From positions 62,001-126,000 of the IMG/VR virus record IMGVR_UViG_3300023208_000004: DNA of 64,000 bases; one strand, given 5' to 3'. The stretch comes from a virus. Every line of letters begins with the position of its first letter. Positions within the stretch are counted from its first letter, which is position 1. The translations under genes were made by a program, and so were the position numbers. The notes below the pieces were generated by a model that saw only the letters and a program-made list of their open reading frames with translations, did no database searches and had not been told where the DNA came from. This document shows positions 24,013 through 33,800 of this stretch, in pieces.

Positions 24013-25937
24013 TGAAGAAAAAAAAGATTTTATTCCAATCAGATTTTAGTTTAGCGAAAACTGGTTTCGGCAGAAATGCAAAAGCTTTGCTTGAATATCT
24101 TTATAAAACAAATAAATATGAAATTATTCACTATTGCGTTGGTATAAACTATTCTAATCCAGAATTAGAAAGAACTCCTTGGAAGTCTGTCGGTTGTCTG
24201 CCAGACAGCCAACAGGAGCTTCAAGAACTAAACCGCGACCCACATATAGCCAGACAAGCCGGATACGGGGCGCACTTTTTAGATAAAGTAATCTACGAAA
24301 ATAAACCAGACGTTTATCTAGCTGTCCAAGACATATGGGGCGTAGATTTCGCAATTGGAAGAAAATGGTTCAATAAAATTAATTCAGTAATTTGGACTAC
24401 GCTAGACTCTTTACCGATACTACCAAGCGCCATTGACGCAGCGAAAAAAACAAAAAATTATTGGGTGTGGAGCAATTTCGCAACCAAAGCTCTACATGAA
24501 AAGGGGTTAAATCATGTCAAAACGCTACATGGAGCCATAGATGATAAGTTTTTTTATAAACTTTTAGACTCTCAAAAGCAATCTCTCAGACAAAAGTTTA
24601 ATATTCAAGATTCATTCGTTGTTGGATTTGTATTTAGAAACCAACTAAGAAAATCCGTTCCCAATCTTCTCGAAGGATATGCTCTTTTTAAGAAACAAAA
24701 CCCAGAACTTAAAAATGCAAAACTATTATTACATACACATTTTGGAGAGGGATGGAAAATTCACAAATTAGCAGAAGAATATCAAATTCCAAAATCCGAC
24801 ATTTTAACAACATACGTCTGTAAAAATTGCGCCCAGTATCAGGTTAAAGAATTTTCCGGACAAGACATAAAATGTCCATATTGTAATGATGAAAAAGGAC
24901 AGGTGACTACACAGCCGGGTATAGGCGTTTCAGAAGCCCAGTTAAATGAGATATACAATCTTATGAACGTATATTGCCACCCATTTACGTCAGGAGGGCA
25001 AGAAATTCCCATTCAAGAAGCTAAACTCTGTGAGCTTGTCACGCTCGTAACTAACTATAGCTGCGGAGAAGAGATGTGCGAACAAGAAGCTCACTCACTT
25101 GCACTAGACTATGCCAAGTATAGAGAGCATGAAACCGAGTTTATCAAAGCCTCTACGTCCCCAAATTCAATAGCAAAACAGTTAAGTAAGGTTTATGAAC
25201 TTAACAAAAAAAATAACAGCATATTAAAACAAATGGGTAAGTCTGCAAGAGATTGGGTTTTGAAAAACTTTAGCATCTCTGTCATTGGTAAAAAAATAGA
25301 AGATTTTATTGACAACTCTCCAGAGGTTGAATTTTCTTTCTCTCAAGAGGAGGAACAAAAAAACCCTTTCGCAGAAATTAATTCATCTCTCCCCGATGAG
25401 GAATGGGTGCTTTCTTTATATAAATCAATCCTAAAAATGTCAGACATTACAAAAGAGGATGAAGGATTTAAGTATTGGATACAGGAATTATCTAGGGGTG
25501 CGTCCAGACAAGAAATAGAAAAATTCTTCCGCACCGAAGCCATGAAGAAAAATCAACAAAATAAAACTCATAATTTTGAAGATTTGCTTGGGCGAGAAGG
25601 TAAAGACAAAAGAATACTCTATGTTATGCCAGAATCCATTGGGGATGTGTTTCTATCAACGGCTCTTTTTAAATCTTTAAAAGAGTCTTACCCAGAACAC
25701 AATCTGTATGTCGCCACAAAACCAGAAAACTTTGAAATACTCGAAGGAAACCCAAGCGTTTTTAAAATTCTCTCTTATTCTCCGGTAATGGACAACTTAC
25801 TTTGGCTTGAGGGGCATGGAAAACATCAAGGATTTTTCAAAGCGGCTTTTCTGGCCCATTTAGGGACTCAAAGAATTTTAAACTACATTCATAATGGAGA
25901 AGATAGAAGCCCAATCGAATTGAACTACAACAGGTAA
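24012..25937 (+). CDS. Multidomain glycosyltransferase: GT4 + zinc ribbon + DUF4214 + GT9 N-half
   Basis: The 641-residue protein joins several parts. Residues 1-450 form a GT-B (GT4-like) glycosyltransferase, with 'QSDFSLAKTGFGRNAKALLEYL' at the N terminus and 'SGGQEIPIQEAKLCE' as the donor-binding Glu motif. A four-cysteine zinc ribbon (CKNC near 271, CPYC near 290) is inserted in its C-lobe. Residues about 460-515 match DUF4214 ('LYKSILKMSD...GFKYWIQELSRGASR'). From residue 527 the N-terminal lobe of a GT9 enzyme begins ('ILYVMPESIGDVFLSTALFKSL'). The GT9 C-lobe is encoded by the next gene, joined by a TAATG overlap. It probably builds a phage-directed glycan. Confidence 0.72.
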   Translation: MKKKKILFQSDFSLAKTGFGRNAKALLEYLYKTNKYEIIHYCVGINYSNPELERTPWKSVGCLPDSQQELQELNRDPHIARQAGYGAHFLDKVIYENKPDVYLAVQDIWGVDFAIGRKWFNKINSVIWTTLDSLPILPSAIDAAKKTKNYWVWSNFATKALHEKGLNHVKTLHGAIDDKFFYKLLDSQKQSLRQKFNIQDSFVVGFVFRNQLRKSVPNLLEGYALFKKQNPELKNAKLLLHTHFGEGWKIHKLAEEYQIPKSDILTTYVCKNCAQYQVKEFSGQDIKCPYCNDEKGQVTTQPGIGVSEAQLNEIYNLMNVYCHPFTSGGQEIPIQEAKLCELVTLVTNYSCGEEMCEQEAHSLALDYAKYREHETEFIKASTSPNSIAKQLSKVYELNKKNNSILKQMGKSARDWVLKNFSISVIGKKIEDFIDNSPEVEFSFSQEEEQKNPFAEINSSLPDEEWVLSLYKSILKMSDITKEDEGFKYWIQELSRGASRQEIEKFFRTEAMKKNQQNKTHNFEDLLGREGKDKRILYVMPESIGDVFLSTALFKSLKESYPEHNLYVATKPENFEILEGNPSVFKILSYSPVMDNLLWLEGHGKHQGFFKAAFLAHLGTQRILNYIHNGEDRSPIELNYNR

Positions 25938-27112
25938 TGCATTTACTGAAAACATATTCATTAGCCAGCGGAGCCATGATAGACAAGCCATTTATCTATC
26001 AGAAATTTTTTCCATTACCATTTAGTGATTTTATTACATTTCATCCATGCTCTAAAAATTCTAAAACCTATGATTATTGGCAAGATGTCATTGATGAAAT
26101 TTTTCCAGTATTAAATAATTTAAATATCAAAATAATACAAATTGGCGCATCTGGGGAACATTCTTATAAAAACTGCATTAACATACAAGGCGGGACGGGT
26201 TTGGGACAAGTGGCGTATCTTTTAAACAAGGCGCGACTGCACTTAGGCGCTGATAGTTTTCCAGTTCACATGGCGTCTTCAATGTCAAAAAAGATAGTCG
26301 CGCTTTATGCAAATAATTTTATATCAAACGTTTCTCCATATTGGAGTAGGCCAGAAGACGTTGCCCTTTTAGAACCAAACAGAGGGAAAGACAATCCCAA
26401 TTTCGTATTAGACGAAAATCCAAAAACAATAAATAAAATTCCAACAGAGGATATTGTTAATTCTGTATTCAAGCTGCTTGAAATAAATTCAAAAAGCCAA
26501 AACAAAACAATATTTGTTGGTTCTAGGTATTCAAACACAAATCTTATAATGGATTTTGTTCCAAATCAAGTTGTCAACTTTGCAGGGCAAAAAATGCCGA
26601 CAATCGAACTGAGAATGGACTTAGAGTTTAATGAAGAAATCCTTAAAAAACAACTTTCTACCTCAAAGTGCTCCATTATTACAAACAGGCCAATAAGTAA
26701 AGATATTCTTGTTTATTTTAAGAAAAATGTCGTGGCTGTTTTTTATATTGTAGAACAGTCTGACAACCCAGAGTTTATTAGATTACTTAAAAATCTCGGA
26801 ATTAAAACCGCGCTGATTTCCTATCTAAGCGAGGAAGAGCTTTCTACTAAAAAAATAAACTACTACGAACTTGGAAAAATCAATAGGATTCCAGCCACAA
26901 ATAAAGAAATTTTAGATTTATTGAATAAAGAGTCCAATCTTTATTATAAATCAAACAAATTAATCCACAGTAACAAAAACATATTCTTTAGCGTTGCAGA
27001 CTTCAAAAATAATCTACCAGCAAGCATAAATCAATACGTAAAAATTAACAAATTAAATGAAGATTTTGCTTCTGAAATTGAACATTTCAAAATCGTAAAA
27101 AAGCTTGACTAA
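25937..27112 (+). CDS. GT9 (heptosyltransferase-like) C-terminal lobe plus unknown domain
   Basis: The 391-residue protein starts with the second half of a GT9 enzyme: 'FITFHPCSKNSKTYDYWQDVI', 'IKIIQIGASGE', 'GQVAYLLNKARLHLGADSFPVHMASSMSKKIVALYAN'. The GT9 N-lobe is at the end of the preceding gene. From about residue 185 a second region follows ('TIFVGSRYSNTNLIMDFVPNQVV') that I do not recognise; it resembles a stand-alone Rossmann-like sugar-binding unit. The start ATG shares its A with the upstream TAA, and the upstream sequence in this frame is open. A -1 shift would fuse the two proteins, so a sequencing frameshift or a real split are both possible. Confidence 0.65.
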   Translation: MHLLKTYSLASGAMIDKPFIYQKFFPLPFSDFITFHPCSKNSKTYDYWQDVIDEIFPVLNNLNIKIIQIGASGEHSYKNCINIQGGTGLGQVAYLLNKARLHLGADSFPVHMASSMSKKIVALYANNFISNVSPYWSRPEDVALLEPNRGKDNPNFVLDENPKTINKIPTEDIVNSVFKLLEINSKSQNKTIFVGSRYSNTNLIMDFVPNQVVNFAGQKMPTIELRMDLEFNEEILKKQLSTSKCSIITNRPISKDILVYFKKNVVAVFYIVEQSDNPEFIRLLKNLGIKTALISYLSEEELSTKKINYYELGKINRIPATNKEILDLLNKESNLYYKSNKLIHSNKNIFFSVADFKNNLPASINQYVKINKLNEDFASEIEHFKIVKKLD

Positions 27113-27133
27113 TCAACAGGAACAGGGTAATCT
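27105..27133 (+). promoter_or_regulatory. Sigma70-type promoter, leaderless geometry
   Basis: TTGACT at 27105-27110 (overlapping the end of the glycosyltransferase gene), a 17-base spacer and TAATCT at 27128-27133, then six bases to the ATG at 27140. This is the same -10-to-ATG distance as at 6764 and 10159. No Shine-Dalgarno sequence directly precedes the ATG. Confidence 0.65.
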
Positions 27134-27139
27134 ATCAAG

Positions 27140-27874
27140 ATGAGCGAAAACACTCCAAAACTAACTACGCGTAATGAACTTGGCCTCATAGACACGGTAA
27201 CTTATGCATTTAACGAAGATGGCTCAATTGATTGGCGCAAAATGATTAACCCCAAATACCTTGTCCCGAACAAACAAGTTTTTGATAAAAGAAAAAAAGA
27301 AATCCCCCAATCAATAGAGGGTCTTGAAGATAAAGAATTGTTAATTCTGCTCCACGGCTTAAAAGAACTTGCAAAAATTAGGGGCTTTTCCTCTGTCGAA
27401 TATAAGGTTTCTGCGCCATCTGACTCTTGTATTTTGGCGGTCTGTTCAATATCTTGGATTCCTAATTACGAAACAGAAAACAGACCCGTCCTTTTTTCTG
27501 CCATCGGAGACGCGACGCCATTTAACACTAATGGATTTGGTAGAACATTTTTAGGACCAATAGCAGAAAATAGGTCTTTCGTTCGGTGCGTTAGAAACTT
27601 TTTGAGAATTAATATCACCGGACAAGACGAAATCGGTGGACAAAACCCTTCAGAAGAACCCTCTCAGGAGTCTTCTCAAAAGGAAACGATAGTCACCCCA
27701 GCCTCTTTATTAAACGAGGTAATGAAAGGAAAAAAAATAACATTTGAACAAGTAAAATCCAAACTTAAAAAAGAAGGATTTAAGGATGCAGACGTTCTTT
27801 CTTCGTTAGAAGAAATTCCCAAGGTTAAAATTTTTGAACTTATAGAAAGAATCAAAAACTACTCTCAATGCTAA
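27140..27874 (+). CDS. Possible Rad52-like single-strand annealing protein
   Basis: The 244-residue protein has a central region with the pattern of Rad52-superfamily and Sak-type annealing proteins: 'LHGLKELAKIRGFSSVEYKV', 'CILAVCSISWIP', then 'SAIGDATPFNT' and 'AENRSFVRCVRNFLRI', which resembles the conserved 'GdAs...AeTRA.nRAlr' block. After residue 165 comes a Ser/Glu-rich linker and a helical C-terminal domain ('ASLLNEVMKGKKITFEQVKSKLKKEGF'), possibly for partner binding. It has its own leaderless promoter. Together with the UvsX-like protein it would provide recombination functions. The match is by pattern only and should be treated as tentative. Its stop overlaps a convergent gene. Confidence 0.45.
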   Translation: MSENTPKLTTRNELGLIDTVTYAFNEDGSIDWRKMINPKYLVPNKQVFDKRKKEIPQSIEGLEDKELLILLHGLKELAKIRGFSSVEYKVSAPSDSCILAVCSISWIPNYETENRPVLFSAIGDATPFNTNGFGRTFLGPIAENRSFVRCVRNFLRINITGQDEIGGQNPSEEPSQESSQKETIVTPASLLNEVMKGKKITFEQVKSKLKKEGFKDADVLSSLEEIPKVKIFELIERIKNYSQC

Positions 27875-28911
27875 GAGACTATAATTGGAGAATAGGTCGG
27901 ATTATAGATTATCGTTCCCGCTTGCCTTACTTGGGGTGTTGGGAACGAATTAGGAGTAGTAACTATTAAGGGTTGACATTCGTTGTTTATTTCTCTAACT
28001 TTATTGTCTTCATTTATATCTTCGTAAGCTACATTTGTGAAGAATATATTTTGAAATACTCTAAAAACATATGGATTATTTTTGATGTTTGTGGCTCCCG
28101 CAAAATTAAAAGTATTTAATAAAATCTTATCATATTTACAAATTTCACTTGAATGAATATATCTCCAAAATAAAGCAAAAGCATATCTATTGAGCAAAAA
28201 CCAATAGGTGTTGCCGTCAATGGTTCCAGCAACTTTAGTCACGCCTATTGGAAAGGATGGCATATATCCACTAAAAAGATTATTGTAATTATTTGCTGTG
28301 TTTGGACTAGCCAAACACTTTTTCTTCGCTTCTGTAAATCGAGCGTTTTGCGGTGGGTTTGTTCCATATATTTGAAATCCAGTAGAGCAAGCGGTGTCGG
28401 GCGTAGGGTCTGTGGCGATATATGCGGCGTTCATATCATAATCCGCACCAGTCAATGTTGAGTTACCGAACTCTGATTTGAAAATCGCGTCCGAAACAGG
28501 AATTGGAGTTTTGAATTTTTTTATTTTTAATGTCTCTCCAATTTGATAAGGCTTGTTAATTTTCGGAATATTGCTAAGTGAATAGTTTTGAATTGAGCCT
28601 ATATTTATGTTCCCAACCGCATCTGAGCGTCTCTGGTTTGCTTGAGAACCAGAGACACCACCATCTACATTAATCCAGAGATGTTGTGGGCGCAAAACAA
28701 CGCCAAACATTGACCTGTATTGGGTTGACGTAGGAATTCTATCGCACGATTCAAGCATCACAATAACAAACCTACTTAAAATATCAAAATGTTTGTCTTC
28801 TGTAATGCCGGGGTCGCCATAATTAGCCACAACCCTAGCAGTAAGAATTTCCTCTTCGGTATTCTTTTTTGTTATTTGTCGCTGATTTAAATTTTGTTTA
28901 TTTTGTGACAT
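27871..28911 (-). CDS. Probable virion protein
   Basis: The 346-residue protein is not recognised. It has a polar, Gln/Asn-rich N terminus, then a body with 'FGVVLRPQHLWINVDGG', 'YWFLLNRYAFALFWRYIHSS' and a Pro/Thr-rich C-terminal end. There is no signal peptide or membrane anchor. It is the last gene of a four-gene run (36124 down to 27871) whose members touch or overlap by one base, all apparently served by the motif at 36141. The location at the end of a tail-protein operon suggests a tail-tip or fibre-associated protein. The 3' end overlaps the convergent gene by 4 bases. Confidence 0.55.
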   Translation of the reverse strand: MSQNKQNLNQRQITKKNTEEEILTARVVANYGDPGITEDKHFDILSRFVIVMLESCDRIPTSTQYRSMFGVVLRPQHLWINVDGGVSGSQANQRRSDAVGNINIGSIQNYSLSNIPKINKPYQIGETLKIKKFKTPIPVSDAIFKSEFGNSTLTGADYDMNAAYIATDPTPDTACSTGFQIYGTNPPQNARFTEAKKKCLASPNTANNYNNLFSGYMPSFPIGVTKVAGTIDGNTYWFLLNRYAFALFWRYIHSSEICKYDKILLNTFNFAGATNIKNNPYVFRVFQNIFFTNVAYEDINEDNKVREINNECQPLIVTTPNSFPTPQVRQAGTIIYNPTYSPIIVS

Positions 28912-30804
28912 TTAATTGAAAAAGTCTATGTCTCCAGCGTCTCCACTCGGTTCTTGAATTACTTTTAAATATCCAGTTTCTTTATTAAATATATTTACAC
29001 CCCGCAGCATACACGAAAAAAGAGAATTATCTTGTAAAAGCAAAGACAACTTTGACTGGATTGGATTATTGTTTGTTGTTTGAATATAAAACGTCCTAAA
29101 TAATACCGAATTCGACGTAGAAGAAAGAAGGGCTTCTCCGCTATATCCAGTTCCTTGATAAAAGGGAACGTCCGTCAAGGAATCAACATTTTCCCCCGTG
29201 CATAATCTCCAAATTCCAGAAAATTGCACTGTTTGTCCACTGGCATTTAAATAAAACTGACCAGAAGCATTAAGCCCAGAGTCAATGGCGATTGAATTAA
29301 ATATATCGTCAGACTTACGATGAAAAACCATCTTAGGCAAGTAAACCGAATTATACCCAGAACCAATGTTAGTTATTTCTATTCCGGTAGCTTGGATGTA
29401 AACGTATTCAACGCCAGTGACGAACCCGGTCACGCCCGTATTGTAAAAAGCTTCAGCAAATAAATAAGAAGCCAAAGGATTCATTATTGCAGAGCCGGAA
29501 AAGGGAGCGTATATATATTGATTGCCGCTAACCGCTGAGACATCAAAACAGTCGCTCGCAATACTGCCCGTATTTAGAACAACAGATGGAGCGTAGTTAT
29601 ATCCAGTTCCGCCAGAAAACATATTAATTCCAGTTATGGTATAAAACGTATTATTACCGTAGATGTTCAATGAAACAGGCTTTAATAAAGCCTCTCCACT
29701 AGCCCCAGTTCCCAAACCGCTACTGACTAAAAATGAAATCGGAATTGCAGCGCCCCGACATCCACTAGAAAACAAATTATTGATGGCAAAATCAATATTT
29801 TTTATAGAATAGTAGCTTATAAACTCCAAGTCTGGAAATTGTTGATAAATTCCAGAATTTGTCACTCTAGCGCCAGTGATAAAATCTCCAGTAAATGTCG
29901 CCGAATATCCAGAGGGGAAAATCGGAGATAGTTGGCATTTAAATGTTTTGGAAATTTCAGAGCCATTTGAATTATAAGCTTCATACACAATTTGTTGGTC
30001 TTCAAATAGTTCGCTATTCTTGACGAAAAGGAATTGACAATTTTGAGCGCCACCAGTTAATAAGCCAGTAAAAGGCGTCAAAACATCCGTATTGATGAAA
30101 TCAAATATCCCGCTAATTAAGAAATTACCAGTTACTCCAGAAACTCTATTTAATACAAAATCAGAAGTAAGTCCTCCATAAGAAGTTTCCAAATTAAACG
30201 TAAATGGAACTGGCCCGTCTAAAGCTCCACTCGTTATGTCTGGCAATTGAAATCCAAAAGACGCATTCCCGCTTACTGCACCTGAGATTCGTTTATTAAA
30301 GCTTGGTTTATCACCATTCTTAAAAATATAAGATGAGTCAAAAATCTGAAAAGAAATGTCTGAATTATTTACCACCCGTCCAGTTGCAAAAGTCCCGGCA
30401 CGGAATTCATTTTCAAATTGTATTGATACATTTGGTTGTGGAGCATAAAGGTAAGGATTAACAGACAAACTACATCCGGTTACATTCACAAAAAAATATT
30501 TATAAACAATAGAATTTTTGCTTTCCCCATCGCAGAATAGTCCGCTGTCTATATAATACCTATAAACATTGTCCGAAAGCTCTGCTCTAATAGAGGTTTC
30601 TTCATCTGGCCTATATGAACCTATAAATCTTTTTTGCGGGTCCAAAATTCTTCCAGAAACAAAAGAAAAACATAACATCTGCCCCTGACCAGAAACGCCT
30701 ATTTCGGCGACGCCGGTCGAGTTGTTAAGATAAAGATTCTGTAAATCGAATACTACGTATTTCGATTGTGGGATTAATCTAAATTTATTCTCGTTAAATA
30801 TCAT
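28912..30804 (-). CDS. Tail fibre-like beta-repeat protein
   Basis: The 630-residue protein is rich in Gly, Ser, Thr and aromatic residues. It contains repeats of the Gly-(Thr/Ser)-Gly-Tyr-x-x-x-x-Pro type, for example 'SGGTGYNYAPSVVLN' and 'NIGSGYNSVYLPKMVF', each followed by an 'ASG' or 'ATG' turn. This 'GSGYxxxPxV' repeat is widespread in phage tail fibre and adhesin proteins and forms beta-rich shafts. It abuts the next gene with no gap and overlaps the preceding gene's stop by one base. A receptor-binding or shaft role is likely but not demonstrated. Confidence 0.65.
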   Translation of the reverse strand: MIFNENKFRLIPQSKYVVFDLQNLYLNNSTGVAEIGVSGQGQMLCFSFVSGRILDPQKRFIGSYRPDEETSIRAELSDNVYRYYIDSGLFCDGESKNSIVYKYFFVNVTGCSLSVNPYLYAPQPNVSIQFENEFRAGTFATGRVVNNSDISFQIFDSSYIFKNGDKPSFNKRISGAVSGNASFGFQLPDITSGALDGPVPFTFNLETSYGGLTSDFVLNRVSGVTGNFLISGIFDFINTDVLTPFTGLLTGGAQNCQFLFVKNSELFEDQQIVYEAYNSNGSEISKTFKCQLSPIFPSGYSATFTGDFITGARVTNSGIYQQFPDLEFISYYSIKNIDFAINNLFSSGCRGAAIPISFLVSSGLGTGASGEALLKPVSLNIYGNNTFYTITGINMFSGGTGYNYAPSVVLNTGSIASDCFDVSAVSGNQYIYAPFSGSAIMNPLASYLFAEAFYNTGVTGFVTGVEYVYIQATGIEITNIGSGYNSVYLPKMVFHRKSDDIFNSIAIDSGLNASGQFYLNASGQTVQFSGIWRLCTGENVDSLTDVPFYQGTGYSGEALLSSTSNSVLFRTFYIQTTNNNPIQSKLSLLLQDNSLFSCMLRGVNIFNKETGYLKVIQEPSGDAGDIDFFN

Positions 30805-33800
30805 TATCTTATAAGTCTTGGGCCTATTTTATTTAATATTGATTCTTGATTTGGTAAAGTCGGTGGACGGCTGGAAAAAGACAGGTCGGTAGAAACTCCA
30901 TTATCATCAAGAGTAATGTTGAAATTTGTAAGGCCGGATAATGGATTTATCGCAGATAAAAAGCTTCCAAACATATCTGGCGAGCCGATTAATTTTACAT
31001 CAACGGTTTGTTTTATGTCTGGGCTTTCGTTTCTGTTCAATGCAGAAATTACCGAATGATATTCGGAAACCGTCGTAATCGCATTATTTGCGCCAGTTAA
31101 AAGGGTTGTAAAATGTAAGAATCCCTTTCCATTTATCGAAAGATATGGATTCAAGTCTGGGTCAATCGTGTTATTGATTATTTTTAACCTAGACGTGTTA
31201 TTATTTTTCTTATTTGGTGGTTCCCCATAAATCTCAGTAACTTCTGGAACTCTAAGCTCTGTTTCTATATGGGTCGTCATTATTCCCGAATACATTTGTG
31301 TATTTGCTGGACTTTGTCCACTTAGCATTGATAAAGATGCAAAATATGGATTACAATTAACTGGATAAATAATTGCTGCATTTCTATAAGCTGCTGGATA
31401 AGTTAATAATGATTCACTTAAATCAGAAACATAAAAATATCCAAGCTCGTCCGTTGGGGCAAATTGATTGTTTGGGCTTATTCTTGTATTTCTTCCAACG
31501 CTCACTACTAAGCCTCTCGAATTTGGAGAGTCCAACATTTCTCTTGAAAAACCAGCCCTGTATATGCCAGTAGGATTTGGGTCGCAACTATAATCATGTA
31601 AATCCTTATTTTGCGCTGTGGCGGCTTTGAATTTTAACCCATCATTGCAAATTTCGTCCAAAGGATGTAAGTCACAAATAGAGGGTTTCTTTTCTTGAGT
31701 CCTGCGTTTCAAAGCCTCTTTCTCGTCTTCCAAGAATTTTTCCCACATCACAGGATTCTTAGTTTTGAACCCAGACACTTCAAAAACAACCGTGCAATTC
31801 GGGTGGCGACTGGCCCTGACATCTGGGATAATACAAACGTGAAGTTTGGGGCAAATATTTTTATAGATTCCTTGATAATTGTAGTAAACGGTAGATATTT
31901 GGTCAGCGCTTAATGCCCCATTTGTTGTCGCCGCTATTTCCTCAATCTGAGATTGGAATTCCCTATAGAACTCATCCAAATCTGGATGAAAAGAAGGCTT
32001 AAAATTATCCAAATCCCACTGTTGCTCCGTGAATCCGTCCAAATCTTGCAACTGATTTATTGCCGAAGCCGTTGTGTATGACTGACAACTTTGGTCATTA
32101 AATTCAAGAGCCTTGTTAAAATTGTCCGGAGTTGTTCCCCATGCATTATCAATAGAAGCATAGTAAAATCCAGTTGGCCCAACAATCGGAACATATCCAG
32201 TATATCCAATGTCTTTAAATAAAACTTTTTCTGCAAGACCAGTATAAGGAATTAAATCAACAAAAGGCGCAAATCGAACGCTCGGATATTGTTGTGCAGA
32301 GGGCTCAAATTCATTTTTGTAAGTTGTAAAAGAAAGTCCGCTGCTTCCGTATTCAAATCCGCCAGCGGGAGACGCGTCGTATAAAATGTCACTAGGAACA
32401 TACGGCGTTCCTTGTAGGGTTCCCTGTTGAACTCTGACGAATTTATACATATTTTCGGCACAACTGTTCTCCCAAGATATAACTTCTTCATGGAAATCAG
32501 AATAATAATACCCAAGAAATATCTGATAAAATGATTGGTCCAATACTATACTTTGAGTTGCGGCGTCATTTCCGCCGCCTTTGAATTTTGATATGAGATA
32601 AGATTTTATTTCTTCATTTTCGAGCCGGACAATTGGCGCAAACCCTAAAGCTTTAAAGTTTGAGTCGAAATCTTTTTTTGCATTTCTGGTGGATTCAATT
32701 GTGTTTGACGCAGATACATCAAGGATGGCTAATGACTCTAATATTCTTTCCCCAACAAATATATCTCTCAAAGTTTTATTAAACTTCGATAAAGCCATAC
32801 AGGTATCAATGTCTCCAAAAGTTCTATTTGTGAATTTTTGGAAGCGTTGAGCCCTATCAGAGCCCTTTGTAAAAGAAGCCGCTTGAACCCCACCAATTGA
32901 CCCGTTATATGTGATTATGCTCCCAAGAGTATCGAAATCCCACTGATACACATAATCAAGATACCCAAATCCAAATATGTCGTTCCTTACCACTTGGTTC
33001 GACATATTAAAATAATTCAAATCAATTGGATGCAAAGGATACATTCCTACATATCTTTTTACGTCTTTTGATTCTGTTTTATGTTCGATTGCTCTTATAT
33101 TTGCAGTAATGATTCCTTGACTATATGCGTCCTCCAAAGATGCGGCTTCACTATATGTATTTATCGCAGCCGCATTAGCAATAAATGGCCGTGAAATATC
33201 TTTTGCTGAGTCAGGCAAGTCGAACAACCCCTTAACATTAATAGATTTTGAAATGTCCAGTCCAATAAAAGTTCTTCCAGAGCAATAATAATCCATCGCA
33301 AAATCTGAACACCAATTTCCGAGAACTTCTCTTAATGTTCCAATATAGTTTTGCCTGTAGCCATAAATTCTTTCCGAATAACCAGTTGGGAAAACTCCAT
33401 CAAATTTAAGTCCTCTTAATTTTAACGAAGCAATCAGTTCCGCAAAACTATATTTGACTTCTGGCAATGCGCCGCAATTTTCTTCAGGCATTTCTTCGGT
33501 GCCAAGCATTAAATAGCCACCATTTAAATCAAATTTATTTGAATAAGAGAAGTTCTGAGATTTTTCAATAAAGTTTGTCCAGTTTTTGAAAATATTTTCC
33601 AGCGCAGAATTAGTGACGCTGGAGAAATTATCTTCTGTTTTTTCGTTAAGTCCAACATATGAACCATAGGCTAATTCTCTAACAAGTTGACCTGTATATG
33701 GAAAAAATCCACCAGTCAAAGTGCAGTCTGGACATTTTGCCGGTATTTGTCCAGAAGCAAAGGAAGAATGTAAAAATTTATTTCCTTGTCTTTTTATAAG

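Noticed and set aside
25900-25960. Assuming a frameshift joins the two glycosyltransferase genes
   Set aside because: The TAATG overlap is a common natural coupling, and both products are long and well-behaved. An error cannot be excluded, so it is noted in the findings, not assumed.
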